Shown: positions 34,006 through 46,122, counted from the first letter of the stretch. The stretch is DNA of 64,000 nt from Knufia peltigerae (GCA_030247855.1 JAPDRN010000009.1:434001-498000); one strand, 5' to 3'. Numbers and translations are program-made. The notes: a model not told the origin generated them from the letters alone.

Positions 34006-36159
34006 TCACTGCTTCTCCCGATGTGTGATGGTGGCACCTTCCTCCTCGTCCCCTTTGACCTTGACCTCGACAAAGTCATCACTGACGGACACCCTCGGGG
34101 CCATCACGGCCTCGGCGATACTGTTAAAGACTCGGATGGCGGTGGTGCTGAACGGTTCGGCCGGCGCGCCGCGTTCCAAGAACTTCCACCCTGCCCGCTC
34201 GAATCTGTGCCTGGTCATGTCCGACATGGCGACGAAGCGCACCTCGACCTGCTCGCCCGCGTACTTTTTCAACTCCACGAAGAAGTTCTTCAACGAGGTC
34301 ACGGCGCTGACGTCGCAAAAGTTGACCTTGGTAAAGTCCAGGACCACCACCCTGATGGGCGGCAAGGCCTCTCCGTCGGTGCGGGCTTGTTTCCGGAGAC
34401 GCTTGATGCGTTTCTCGCCCTCGACGGACCACATGCGGTCGGCCTCCTCGCCGTGCGTGCGGCCGTACTCGGCGGCGTGGTAGGTCTGAATATCGTCGAC
34501 GATCTTGGTCTTGAGCCTGAGCGCGTTGGGGAAGAAGAACGACTCGTTGAAGCGGAAGACGCGCGTGTCTGAAGGGATGCGCGCCGGCATGCCCCGAGCG
34601 GCGTCCAGGGAAGACGCAAGTTCCGACTCGGAATCTGATCCGATCGACTTGAACCGGATAAAGACCTGGCGGAGCAGGACGTACGCGATGTTGAAGCCGA
34701 CCGCCGAGGCGATGCCAATCTCGGTGCTAACGAACAGAGAGACCCAGAACGCGATCATGGACGCGATGAAGTCGGCCAGCGACGTCTTCCAGAAGTGATA
34801 GTATGTCCTCCACGTGCCGACGAGGGGTATCACCGCGATGATGATGATCGCGGCAAGTGTCGCCTTGGGGACCCAGTACAGCGCCCCAGTGAACTTGTAG
34901 ATCGACAAGACAATGAATGCTGTTGTGACCAGGCCAGAAAGTGGAGATTTGACCCTGCATTGGGAGTTGACTGCGGTTCTGGACATTGCTCCTCCCACGC
35001 CCATGACGGTGAAGGCGCTATTGAAGAAGTTGGTCACGCCGAGGTAGCACAATTCCTGACTGGCATCAATGACATAGTTGTTCTTCATGCCGAACGCACG
35101 GGCAATCGCGAGATGCTCCAGTGCTGCGGCGATGAAGGGGGCAATGCTCCGTCCTGCAACCTTGCCGATGAGAGTGCTGCTCTGAAGTTTTGGCGAGGCT
35201 ATGCTGATCGAGGGTACTTTGCTGACGTCGAAGAGAAAATGCTTGGAGTCTCGGTCCTTGTTGACAGCATAGCTGATGCCGGTGAACAGGACGAGAGTGA
35301 TGAACGCTCGGGTGATGGAAAGGAGCCAGATGATTTTGCTCTTGTTGGCCCATTTCTCACCGGCCTTTTGGAGTGCCAGCAAGAGGACAATGCCACCGAA
35401 GCCTACACCCACTGCACGAGGATTGCAAGTGGCCAAATGGCTGAAGACGTCACGGATGATGTTTGCGGTGCCACTGCCAACGTGTTTTTCGCCCAAAAGA
35501 TTGGCCACCTGGCCGAGACCAATTGTGATGGCGGCAGCCGAGATGAAGCCATTGAGTACAGGGTAGGAGATGAAGTCCAGAAGGAAACCGAGTTTCAAGA
35601 ATCCCAGGGCCATACCCCAAACGCCCATCATGAGAGCAACTGCAGATGAGACCTGCTGCGCAGTGTATCCCTCTTTAATGAGATCTTTGACAATGTCTGA
35701 GGTAAGAAGGCCGATCAATGAGGTCGGTCCAGTCGATAGATCTGGCAGTGCAAACTCGTTTTAGCAAGTGTGATTCGTATCGATGGCACCCCTGCCATCA
35801 CCACCTCGCAACAAGAGCCGAAAATCAGGAATCTTACCTTTCGAGGTTCCCATGAACGTGTAGATCACGGCCGGAAGCCAACACGACATCAAGCCATATT
35901 GGACGGGGATCATGGAGATTTTGGCATAGGCCAGGCCTTGTGGGATGAGCATGACGGCCAGCGTTAAGCCGGCCACGAAATCATTCAGCGCCCATCGGTA
36001 GTCATACCGTGGCAGCCACCCGATGATGGGAAACTTTTCGATAACGTACAATGTCCCTGCCGTAGGGGCAGCACGGATTCCCTGCTTACCAAGCCTGAAG
36101 ACTCGATTCCAGGTGACATCCGTCTTGAAGTCATCTTTGATCCTCTCATATATCTTCAT
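34006..36159 (-). CDS. SulP-family sulfate permease with STAS domain
   Basis: Exons are 35838-36159 and 34006-35741 with a 96 bp intron, giving 685 residues. The N-terminal N-D-F-V-A-G-L-T-L-A-V-M-L-I-P-Q-G-L-A-Y-A (about 62-82) is the SulP signature. Splicing restores S-K-D-L-S-T-G-P-T-S-L. About ten to twelve membrane helices run to about residue 470. The cytoplasmic STAS domain (about 490-650) contains V-V-L-D-F-T-K-V-N-F-C-D-V-S-A-V. The protein should import sulfate or a related oxyanion at the plasma membrane. A short acidic, Lys-rich tail ends it. Codons in the STAS half are markedly more GC-rich than those in the membrane half, and this produces long antisense open frames that are not genes. 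Confidence 0.94.
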
Positions 36160-39100
36160 GATGCTGTTGGTCTACCTGAAAAACAAGAGAAAGAGATTCT
36201 GGTTTGGCAGAGTGAATGCTAGGGGTGGAGTGGAAGGAGAGTCAAGGGGGGAGGACTGCTATCACGGAGGACAGAACTTGGTAGACAGGCTTTGAGATAA
36301 GGTGGGTTGAAGTAAGCAATATCAATGCCCGGAAAGGCTGCGATGCAAGGTGATGGTTCCCCCCCTCCTTCGCTCTGCAGCGTAGATGGGCCTATGATAG
36401 ACATGGTCACTCGAACTAGCGTTCCATTATGTTGCTAATCAAAGCCCAAAGGATCCGTCGAGCTGATCAACCAGAAGTACTGCACGTGGAAGTGGCAGCC
36501 GGCGACCTGCCTTTAGCGGTATATCGATTGAGAGTGATATGGATGAAACAGCAAGGACAGGGCATGCTTGCTTAGCGTACAGTGCGAGTGAGTGTCTAAG
36601 GCGAGTCATCGTGTCCCTGAACTCGCTCCGACCTGGTTTCTTTGCCGCACTTTGTCACTTGCCGATTCCAAGAATTTGCCGCAAGTGTGATGGATTCTGG
36701 GGGGGGGCGAATCAATGCGGAGAGATGCCCATCTGCCTCCCGTATATAGCATGATGCGGGGGTGGAGACAACAGCCTCCGGGCGTCTAGCTGCCCATTTC
36801 ACCCTCTTGTGCCCACTTACCAGCCAGTGATGATCGTGCTGAGTGCCGTTCAAAGCAAGGTACCTCACCTACCTCAAGACATCCCTGTCCCGTGCGGTGT
36901 GGATGTGATGGTACCGTGTTCGCTTAAACCATCACCCATACCATGGTCACAAACTGTCTTTCTGCGCCTCGCCGTTACCATGCTGGCAATGGACATCGAG
37001 AGGGGTGGTGGTGTACATAAGCGTTACATGACCTCGGTACAAAAACCCGAGGCAAACTCCGGGCCACCCTGCGTGTACCATGATACCAACTGCGCGTCAT
37101 AGAACGTAGACATACGAAATGACCATACGACAGTATATTTGAGCATTTTTGCACCCGGAACACAACCTGTACCGGCTAAATGAATAACCCAGGGTCTTGA
37201 ACACACCAGTCGTGCATGGGAGTTCGAGATTCATGAAGCTTGGCTCGTGATAATAGATCTCAACCATCTTGCCTCTCGCTTCGGCGTCGAAGGTTTTGGT
37301 CTTGCTTCAGGACAGATGGCAGACATGCATCGTTCGGCTCGTGAGACCATAAACCAAAAGTGCCACGAGAGAGGGGGTTTTCTCCAAGTGAGCTCATGTC
37401 GAGGCGCAAAATCACTCACGCGCAGTGGCATCGTATCTTTTCACGCGGGCCCACAGTAGACAGTATAGCTGCGACGATCAGCGTCCATATGCAGAGCCAG
37501 CTTCCAACCAGAATAGAGACCACGGTCAGAGCATGCCTTGCCTGACCATGACCTTGTCGTGACAATTTACTGCCATATCTTGCCTGTGTGATGCTGTGTT
37601 AGAAGTTTATGAATGGATATGAATGCCCTGAAAAACATATCCTCCGACTGCTCTTATAGCATTTCTCAAGTCTGACCTTTCGGAAAGTTTCGGACTCCTT
37701 TGGCCAAAGGATACCGGAAGAATTTCGTGCGGCAAGGCTGAATGTTCAGGCCTTTGATGCTGCTATCAGGTAGGAGACACAGACTCTAAGCACGGTTTGA
37801 TTGTCTGCGACAATGTCTCCAAAGAGTCATGCTGTGCTAGGGTCTGCATCGCCCCAGAGTTGTGGCAAGAGTAAGATGCAGTGTACCGTACCCTGTGCGG
37901 AAATTCACCGTCGAGAAATTGTAAACAGTACCTTGTGACCTCCCTGGAGGATCGACTTGGTACGAGCCGTAGTACGCCTCTAGCCATGTACTGCCATTGA
38001 GAAAAGAGCTCTACACTCACATCACTGTGGTTCTGCTGCATAGGCACTGCTTGATTTGATGGGTGAATAATTAGCCAGTAACATCGTTGGCTGTCTCGTA
38101 TCATAGCTCGAAGTCTGCTATGCGGAGATGCGTCAAGACAGGAGCGTTAGCTGACGGCAGTGGGACTCACTGTCCCGAGAAGGCCTTACCGTAGCATCAT
38201 CGCTTTGACTTGGAGTGGCGATAAGTTTGCCCATGATTGAATGGGGACGAAGCTGAGTACCTTCTGGTGTAAAGCTCCAGCTCCTAATGCCCATGCCATC
38301 TTACCGCAATCCACAGAATCGAGCTCACTCAAGTGCGCTGTAGAAGATCATGTTCGTTGTATTTGGGCAAATAAATCAACCGAAAGCTGGTTTCGACGAG
38401 GTCTTCGAAGCCATGTGACTTGGTTCTGGAGCTTACCCACAAGTCAGACATCATCAGACTCGATCCATCAAGGGCTACTGGATAGCACCACCAGCCTCTC
38501 TTTGCTGGAAGGGTCTGTCTGAGAGCTCAAGTACCATGTGGTAATTTCGTAGATGCTAGAGCGGCCGCCTCATATCGACAACAGTGAAAAACTGACTCGG
38601 CGAGCCAGCGTAGTAGCGTGCGGGCTCTAGGCCTGCCATAGAATTCAGAGTGTGCCAGCTAAGGGCGAACCAGGACAAAGATCTAGGGTCCGTAACCTTC
38701 TTGTGAAACAAAACAGACACATGAAGGTGGCGAAGATGTTTGCGGGCCACCTCGCGTGCGTTGAGGCCTTGCTGTAGCCTGCCACACCACACACCTTTAT
38801 GGTGGCGCCCCGAGTGCTATGCCGCGGGCGGGCTGCCATTGAGGTATCCCCGCGTCAAGTTGTAAATTTGACGTACAAGAGCTCTGTACATACTCTAATC
38901 ATAGTTCTGCCGTGTCAATCGGGTCATATTATCGCTGGCCACGTCTACTGCATGGATCAACGCCGGAAGATGAAAGACTAACGCGTATCCAAATGAGCTC
39001 GCTACATGGTGCGTTGCATGTAGTGCCGCCGAAAGAGGGAGTTCTTTCCCCCCAACTTGTCATGGATTCGAAATGCGGGAGGTGGGATCATCCGCCAGGT

Positions 39101-39893
39101 GTGGCTTTTTTGTGGCCATATGAATTTGTATCCATCCTCAGGGACATCTCTGTTCGTTCAAATGATCCGATCTTTCGAACTCAAACCTCGACTTTGGAGA
39201 TGACATATAGATTGAGTGCTCAGCGAAAAGGTTGAAAAGGTTGATATCAAGCACCACCCTCTGTGATATCGTGATGTTGGGATCCAGTCATTGTTGATAG
39301 AATGAAGAAGTTGAAAATGTCCTCTGCGTGGATGAAGTTAGAGTAGCAGCTAAGAATATCGCTAGCTTTGATAGTATTAGTTTTAATGATTAACTTGCGT
39401 GCACAACGTGTTTAACCGTCCAAGTCAACCAATCAACGAAGACTTAGTATATACCACGGCTAACTATATCGACATGGGCGCCTCCTCAAGTACAGGCTCA
39501 CTTCTGCTTTCATTTCAGAAGGGCATAAAACTGCGCACGACCTGCAAGCAGGCTGATAGTAAGCCGCATTTTTTGAGCCTTTAGGCTGAACCTTGTCTGC
39601 GATGTGTGGCAGATCAACGGCAGCAACGTGGCATGGTGACTGATGCGTATCTAGAATGTTGCTCCGGCAAACATCTGATTCGAATCAAATGCCTCCCAAG
39701 ATTCCGATGCACTAAGAGTCGTATATTCCACCTATTTGAAGAGCGAACTTTCCGGCTGAAAGATGTGCCTGGCATGAACAGATGGTGAGGTCTCTCTCGT
39801 TCTTTTGACACATTACTACCTCGGGAAGTGTGGTCTAGACTAGGATGTGACCGGCTACACAAGCATCGTACAGACTTCCGTTGCTGATGTACA
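36160..39893. other. 3.7 kb gene-poor block
   Basis: This is the longest gene-free stretch outside the left end. It lies between the 5' end of the SulP gene (minus) and the 3' end of the GH31 gene (minus). Short frames occur on both strands without recognisable domains. I cannot identify transposase, integrase, reverse-transcriptase or long terminal repeat sequences, and see no tRNA A/B boxes. The left 300 bp should be the SulP promoter. Confidence 0.5.
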
Positions 39894-42244
39894 TCAGGTT
39901 CTTTCAAAGACAGGCATGACTGCCAGTGGGCAGTTTACCTCGATAGTCTGCCCCCCTTGGACCTCCTCGGGGTTTTTGATATCTCCATCGTCAAACCTCC
40001 TCCACCTCGCTCCCTTGGGCAGGTATACCTTTCTCTTGTTCACACCTTCATACATGACTGGAGCGACAAGATACTTGTTTCCAAACATATACTGGTCTTC
40101 TACATCCCAGCACTCCTGATCCGCTGGAAATTCAAAGAATAATGTACGGATCACTGGAGTGCCTTTCTCATGTGCCTGGCTCATGAGCTGGCGAACATAG
40201 GGGCGAAGCTTTTCGCGGAGAAGGAGATATTTCTTCATGATTTCGTAGCATTCTTCCCCGTACGACCAAATCTCGTTGGGGGCACCTGATATGCACGTCG
40301 CACCACCGGTCGTGCCGTGCTGAGGCTGCATAGGCTCTCGGTGACCGTGTAGGCGGAACACGGGACAAAAACAGCCTACAGAACGTTGAGTAAAATCAAC
40401 AACTCAGGAGCGGTGTTGAAACTTACCATATTGGAACCATCTCGTGCACAATTCTCGGAACTCTGGGTGTGTAGGATTTCCGCCATGGAAACCACCTGCC
40501 AGGTCAGCATTTACCATTTTCAGAACATCATGATTCAGGGAGAGACATACCGATGTCAGTCGTCCACCACGGTATTCCTGCAATTCCGACATTGAGACCT
40601 GCAGCGAATTGATCCCGGAAGCTTCCCCAACTGCTTGCAATATCGCCACTCCACAGAAGGGTACCGAACTTCTGGCTTCCTGCCCATGCACAACGGATCA
40701 AATTGCAGACGTCTTCCTGCTTGCCGTCCTTGACCATTCCGTAATAGAAGGCTCGAGCATAGTCAACAGGATATGCATTCCCCGTGCTCAAGACGCTACC
40801 ACTGTGGTAGCGATAAAGGTCGAAGTCGTACACATTATACTCCGGCTCAGCTTCGTCGAGCCAGAAGAGTTTGACACCCTTGTCATAATAGTTCTTCTTG
40901 GCCGTCTTCCAGACGAATTCTCTGGCTGCCGGGTTGGTGAAGTCGGCATGGACAGTGTCTCCCTGGAAATCCATGGAAACCCGTAGACCTCGGTCTTGTC
41001 GGATCAACAGCCCATGTTCAAGCATATGGTTATAATTTTCGGACCGCTTATCGACAGTCGGCCAGATGGACACAAGGAGTTCGATGTTCATCGACTGGAG
41101 TTCTTTGATCATGGCATCTGTAGAAGAAAAATCAAAAATATTCGACTTGTCAGAATCATGACCGTCTTTGATGTGACAGTGTTGTAAGAAAGGAGGATAG
41201 ATCAAAATCAAGGCCGCTGGGAGAACGGTGTGAAGTCAGACTGGAGATTTGGCGGCCGAAGACTCCTGCCAGGTCGACAACAACCTTCGCATCGCAGACT
41301 CACCGGGATCTTCCCAATAGGTAGGATCAAACTTCCATTCTCCTTGCTTTGGCCCTGTGTCCGTTTAGCATGAGGAGGTCAAATCGGCAGTTTTGCTAGA
41401 GGGGTCACCACGAACAGTGAAAAAAGTCCACCACAATGACATCCAGCGGCAAATTTCTCTTGCGATACTCTCTCGCAACTTCCAGGAGCTCTTCTTGAGT
41501 CTGATAACGAAGCTTGCACTGCCAAAAGCCAAGTCCGTACTCGGGCATCATGGGGACTTTTCCCGTCACGTCCGCGTATGTTTCGACTATTTGAGCGGGT
41601 GTGTCGCCGGCCACGATCCAATAATCCATGAACTTGGTGGATTGGGCTTCGAAGCTCATTATGTTCTTGCCGAGGACCGCCCTTCCGACGGCCGGGTTGT
41701 TCCAGAGCAAGCCATACCCCAAACTGGACAACATAAAGGGCACACTCGCCTGGGAGTTTCGTTGAGCCATCTCCAGGTCGAGACCCTTGAGGTCAAGGAA
41801 CGGCTGCTGGTACTGACCCATCCCATAGATTTTCTCCTTCTTGTCGACCGACTCGAGTCGGTAGGTCAAGTGGTAGTCGCCGCCGAGCAACGGTTTGAAC
41901 TCTCGGGCCTCCACTTCAAGGGCGCTGCATTTGGGGTCTTCGACGTCGAGCCTGTTTCGCTGGTACTCCTCCAGCAGTCGCTCCCCCTTTGCGTTGGTGA
42001 TGATGATCTTGCCCCGCGAGGAGACGCTGGCCGTGATACCCCCGTTGGTGATTTCGGCCGACCTTTCGTGGATCGCTATCGACGGCTCAGACTTTTGAGG
42101 TTCGATCGTCAAGGCCCAATCTTCGGCCGGCAAGGTATGCAATTTGGTCGCACGGACACGGAGGGCATTGGGACCCCATGCTTCAATCTGAACATGTTCC
42201 GAGTCGTACGTGTAATGAAGTGCGTTGTCCTTGGAGAGTAGCAT
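39894..42244 (-). CDS. Glycoside hydrolase family 31 (alpha-xylosidase/alpha-glucosidase type)
   Basis: Five exons, 41416-42244, 41304-41354, 40551-41117, 40427-40495 and 39894-40375, sum to 665 residues in frame. The N-terminal beta domain (about 1-200) is followed by the barrel. The nucleophile motif is L-F-W-L-D-E-A-E-P-E-Y with Asp near residue 381, and the acid/base is L-W-S-G-D-I with Asp near 452. The G-G-F-H-G-G loop and R-L-H-G-H-R-E-P follow. This nucleophile motif is the one I associate with alpha-xylosidase-like GH31 members. There is no signal peptide, so the enzyme is probably intracellular, acting on imported oligosaccharides. The first intron uses an uncommon donor, GTTCGT (41410-41415), which the reading frame requires. 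Exon 2 is only 51 bp. Confidence 0.92.
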
Positions 42245-42871
42245 GGTTTGGACTTTTGCCGGTGGGGTGGATATCTCTCTCTGAAGGTAATTTGATCAAG
42301 ATTCAAGCCTTTGTTCGACGCCAGTGATCTCGCCAGATATCATGCGAGTCCTCGAGGCTCCTGGGGTTCAGAACGTCAGAAGCGAAAAGTAATTGATTCA
42401 GATGGGTACAGTATATACTTCCCACCGATCCTGTTGTCTCAACATAATATGGCCATCCCACCGGAGTTGTTTGTATGATTCCCGACGGGGCATTCAATCG
42501 GCTGAAAGCCCGATGGGTCTCCCGCGATATCAGGCACATTTTACGTCTCCTCCCCATATGGAGTAAAGAAATCATCATGGGAGTTTGTAGCCCTTAGATT
42601 GGTGGAAAACTGACGAATTCCGCACTACGAGTACAAAACGGAGAGAACTTGCAAGATTATAACTTGAGGATACTCCATGCTTCCGTCTTCAGAATCTGAC
42701 ACAATAGCAAAATCGGAAAACATCAATCATTACAGAAGTAGGTGTATCTATGGGCCATCTCAAGCTTTCCAACAGGCCTGTCATGCCCAAGAGCCATCCA
42801 TACACCCACACAATACCAGCCCTCCATTCAGACCAGATAAAATACACAAGTCAACATCTAGATATCCAAGC
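42245..42871. other. Intergenic, GH31 promoter side
   Basis: Both flanking genes run on the minus strand, so this is the GH31 promoter plus the 3' region of the LSH gene. Nothing else is seen. Confidence 0.5.
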
Positions 42872-45568
42872 TCAACTCTTACTTCGCACCGTCAAATCAT
42901 CAAGTACATCACTCCCACCTTTTGTGTCTGCCACCTTGAACGCCAGACCTTCACCACCGATATCCAATCCCTTTTCTGCGCGTTCATAAGCCTCGTCACT
43001 GCGATCGGTGAGAATTTTGAGTTCGTCTTCACCCAAAATCTTCCCGCTGCCTCCCTCTTTACTCTGGATGTCATACTTTTCAAAATCATCACCTTCAAGC
43101 ACGCCGCGCACATCATCCACCACATCTCCTTCGGCGGCCAACAAACTCTTGAACTTGCCCTTTTGGATGATGAGCTTTTCCAGTTTTCTCTTGGCGTCGG
43201 CCTTGAACAACAAGGTCTCCTCCACCGTGCCTCTTGTGGCGAGCCTGTACACAATGACCGGTTTCGTCTGGCCGATGCGATGAGCCCTGTCCATGGCCTG
43301 CAAGTCCTGTTGCGGATTCCAGTCGCTATCGAATAATATCACCGTATCCGCCGCGGTCAAATTGATGCCCTGCCCACCCGCCCTAGTGCTTAACAGGAAC
43401 AAGTTGAAAGACTTGTCCGTGTTGAAACTTGTAATTTGTTCGTAACGGTCCTCTTGGCTCACACTTCCGTCGATGCGGCAACATTTCCATTCCCTCAGTT
43501 CGCTGGCGTACGTCTCCAGGATGTCCAACGTCGTTTTGAACTGGCTGAATATCAAGACCTTGTGTCCCAGCTTGAATAGCCGCGGGAGCAGTGTGTCAAG
43601 CAGGAGGATCTTTCCACTAGCTGTGACCAGTGTCTCGTCGACGGCGGGGAAGTCTCCGGATGCCTCTTCATCCACCGTTGCAGGTTTCCAGGGCCAGTAG
43701 AAGTTGTGCGGAGAATTGCATGCAAGCCGAGCCTGCATGACCGGGTTCTGGAGCTTCTTGCTGGCAATCTCTTTCTTGGCCAACTTAAGTGTCTGCACAC
43801 GCTGGAGTTCTTCAGCCTCTTCTGATGAAAAGCCAGGTGTATCTGGCGGAGGCGTGACTGCATCCAGACTGATATCTTCTTCTCCACGCTCAAGACGACG
43901 CAAGCGAGAGTTGAACTCCCTGTCAGTGACGTCTCGATAAGACGTCCGCGCAGCTTTCCTGCCCCGTCGTGTTGAGCCAACCGATACCACCGAAGCAGGA
44001 GTTGATGCACGACTAGTCTTTAGATTTTTCGCTGGTGTAGATCGCCCACTCCCGTTGGCCTTGCGCTTCAGGCTTGCCGCTCGACTACGTGCTTCAAGTC
44101 GTTCGACCGCTTTGTCTTCGAGGTAGTTCCTACTCGTACCAGCAAGGATTTCTCTGTATATTTCTTTCTGCTCAGCCGAAAGTGGCGCGTACAAAATGTA
44201 TTCTCTCTTCTTGGGAAGGGACGACTCTACATCGGTCTTGACACGTCTGAGGAGGAACGGTTTGAGAATGGCATGCATCGTGGAAACCAGGTTGTTTTTG
44301 CGTTTCAAAGCTTTCCCACTCGGGTCGTCCCTGTCTTCCAGAACGCTCGAGAAGTCGAACCAGCGTTCGAAGCTGTCAAGGTCATTAAAGACTTCGGGAA
44401 GCAAAAAGTGCAATAGGGACCAGAGTTCAGCGATGTTGTTCTGTAATGGTGTACCGGTGATGAGCAGGCGATTGGCGCTGTTATAGGTCATCAGGTCTTT
44501 GATCAACCGACAGTTCATGTTCTTCAGGCGGTGGCCCTCATCCACGATGATGTAGCGCCACTGATAGTTGGTGAGGAACTTTTTGTCATTCATGCATATT
44601 TCGTAGCTGGTTACGACAACGGGAAAGTCGGTTTTGCCTTGATCCTGAAGCTTCATGCGCTTGCGGCGCATTGTGTCGCGGTCGTCTTTACTGCCGTGGT
44701 AGAGAATCGTGTTAATGGAAGGTGTCCAGTGTTTGAATTCTTCGACCCAATTGCGAACGGTGCTCAAGGGGGCCACGATGAGAAACGGACCAGCGATATT
44801 GTGTTCTTTGAAAAATGCAATCAGAGAGATTGACTGAAGGGTCTTTCCCAGACCCATTTCGTCTGCCAGGATACCAGAGAGCCCGTTCATCCAAAGCGTT
44901 TTGAGCCATTCAAGACCTTCAAGTTGATATCTCTTCATTTGGCCTCCGGTCACAAGACTTGGTTGTTCGGTCGCAACAAGCTCTTGTGTGCCCAAACCCT
45001 CTCCTTTATACTCCTCGGCGGCTTCTGCCAGAGCTTGCTGAACGGATGGTCCCTCCTCGGCAGCTTTGGCAGTCTTGGAATCAAAATACTGTGTGATATT
45101 ATTCTTTGCCACATTTGGCTTCGCAGGGCGACCTCGACCGTTGTTGCTCTTTTTACTCTGACTGTCAGCCTGGTCTTTTGCATCACCACCGTTCTGCACA
45201 TGCGCCCTGTCCGACTTTCTTGTTGGACCTTTGCGCTCCGCTTCCTTAACTGCTTGGTGCTCCTGTTTAGTCGCGGCTCGTCTCGCCTGTTCTTGATTGC
45301 GCTTCTGTTGCTCCTTCATCTTGTCTGCCATAATGGCCACGAAAACCGAGCTCGTCTTAAGCAAATTCGTTAATGCTCGAGATTTCATATCCATCTCCCC
45401 TTCATCCTCCTTATTGACGACATTACGGTTCTCCTCTTTGACCATGGGTTCCTGCGATTCTGCTTTTGCCTCAACATGGGTGCTCCGATCAGGCGAAGAC
45501 GGAGGTGTGGTTTTGGAGGAAGACATTGTCACTGTGGCGGTTGCTGAGCTGGCCGAACTTCTGGCCAT
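42872..45568 (-). CDS. mus-30: SNF2-family chromatin remodeler, LSH/HELLS/DDM1 type
   Basis: A single exon encodes 898 residues from the ATG at 45568 (an alternative ATG lies at 45526). The N-terminal 200 residues are disordered and charged, with an AT-hook-like G-R-G-R-P-A-K near 144-150. The SNF2 ATPase begins near 205: Y-Q-L-E-G-L-E-W-L, Walker A D-E-M-G-L-G-K-T at 236-243, the D-E-G-H box at 343-346, and I-T-G-T-P-L-Q-N near 370. An insert of about 120 residues, rich in Ser/Arg/Lys, separates the lobes. The second lobe has V-L-I-F-S-Q-F, S-T-R-A-G-G-Q-G-I-N-L and D-R-A-H-R-I-G-Q. Overall similarity is to the LSH/HELLS group (yeast Irc5, Neurospora MUS-30), linked to genome stability and, in animals and plants, to DNA methylation. 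No bromodomain, chromodomain or SANT domain is seen, which excludes SWI/SNF, CHD and ISWI. The symbol follows the Neurospora homologue. Confidence 0.9.
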   Translation of the reverse strand: MARSSASSATATVTMSSSKTTPPSSPDRSTHVEAKAESQEPMVKEENRNVVNKEDEGEMDMKSRALTNLLKTSSVFVAIMADKMKEQQKRNQEQARRAATKQEHQAVKEAERKGPTRKSDRAHVQNGGDAKDQADSQSKKSNNGRGRPAKPNVAKNNITQYFDSKTAKAAEEGPSVQQALAEAAEEYKGEGLGTQELVATEQPSLVTGGQMKRYQLEGLEWLKTLWMNGLSGILADEMGLGKTLQSISLIAFFKEHNIAGPFLIVAPLSTVRNWVEEFKHWTPSINTILYHGSKDDRDTMRRKRMKLQDQGKTDFPVVVTSYEICMNDKKFLTNYQWRYIIVDEGHRLKNMNCRLIKDLMTYNSANRLLITGTPLQNNIAELWSLLHFLLPEVFNDLDSFERWFDFSSVLEDRDDPSGKALKRKNNLVSTMHAILKPFLLRRVKTDVESSLPKKREYILYAPLSAEQKEIYREILAGTSRNYLEDKAVERLEARSRAASLKRKANGSGRSTPAKNLKTSRASTPASVVSVGSTRRGRKAARTSYRDVTDREFNSRLRRLERGEEDISLDAVTPPPDTPGFSSEEAEELQRVQTLKLAKKEIASKKLQNPVMQARLACNSPHNFYWPWKPATVDEEASGDFPAVDETLVTASGKILLLDTLLPRLFKLGHKVLIFSQFKTTLDILETYASELREWKCCRIDGSVSQEDRYEQITSFNTDKSFNLFLLSTRAGGQGINLTAADTVILFDSDWNPQQDLQAMDRAHRIGQTKPVIVYRLATRGTVEETLLFKADAKRKLEKLIIQKGKFKSLLAAEGDVVDDVRGVLEGDDFEKYDIQSKEGGSGKILGEDELKILTDRSDEAYERAEKGLDIGGEGLAFKVADTKGGSDVLDDLTVRSKS

Positions 45569-46122
45569 GGCTAGGATCAGTCTGCCTGAAGGTCAGTGAG
45601 CGGGAGTATTCGGATTCAGTTGTGTCGTAGCATTGACCGGATATCTGCACTTGGACTTGGAAAAATCAACCACAGAGAGGAGAACGCAGTGTTCAAATAG
45701 AGAGAAACGGTGACCGCTTATCCCTGCGCCAGGAAAGTGATGACTATTCAAGCCCAGGCGATCCGATGGCCTGGCAAAAAAATGTATGACGCACATGGCG
45801 AGACGCGTCTTGCACTGTCCAAAGCGCGTATCGCGCGCGCGGCACAGATGATTATGTTAGCGGCAATAGGGAGTTGACCAGCGCTGGATAAATGTGGCCG
45901 TCATCATCATTAATAGGTAATTTCTCCTTTCCGCTACGGATACACATACGCAACAAGGAGGCAGCAATGCTCTTATTGATGGTATAGTCAACATTGGTCT
46001 AACAACGCCCTTCCAACATCCATAAATTACATAAAGCCGGTTCATCAGCCTGGCATGAGAATTGTCATCCACTCATTATTCCCCAAAGGTATGACAGGCA
46101 TCAAGGATCATTCTTAAATATG
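45569..46122. other. LSH promoter and MCM2 3' region
   Basis: Both neighbours run on the minus strand. The interval holds the ACGCGT site described separately and a CG-alternating tract near 45824-45842. The rest is AT-rich with no gene. Confidence 0.55.
45803..45808. promoter_or_regulatory. ACGCGT box (MCB-type) upstream of the LSH gene
   Basis: ACGCGT sits inside a perfect 10 bp palindrome (AGACGCGTCT, 45801-45810), about 235 bp upstream of the LSH start codon. ACGCGT is the MluI cell-cycle box bound by MBF-type factors in yeasts. A single copy can occur by chance; others in this window lie in DNA with no obvious S-phase gene. Confidence 0.45.

Noticed and set aside
34795..35649. 284-codon plus-strand open frame opposite the SulP gene
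   Set aside because: It lies wholly antisense to well-conserved permease coding sequence; its composition is explained by the GC-rich third positions of the true gene.
38556..38640. tRNA-like stretch
   Set aside because: No GGTTCGA-type B box, no consistent A box and no closing acceptor stem could be found on either strand.
36160..39893. Transposable element
   Set aside because: No terminal repeats, target-site duplication, or polymerase or transposase motifs could be recognised by eye.
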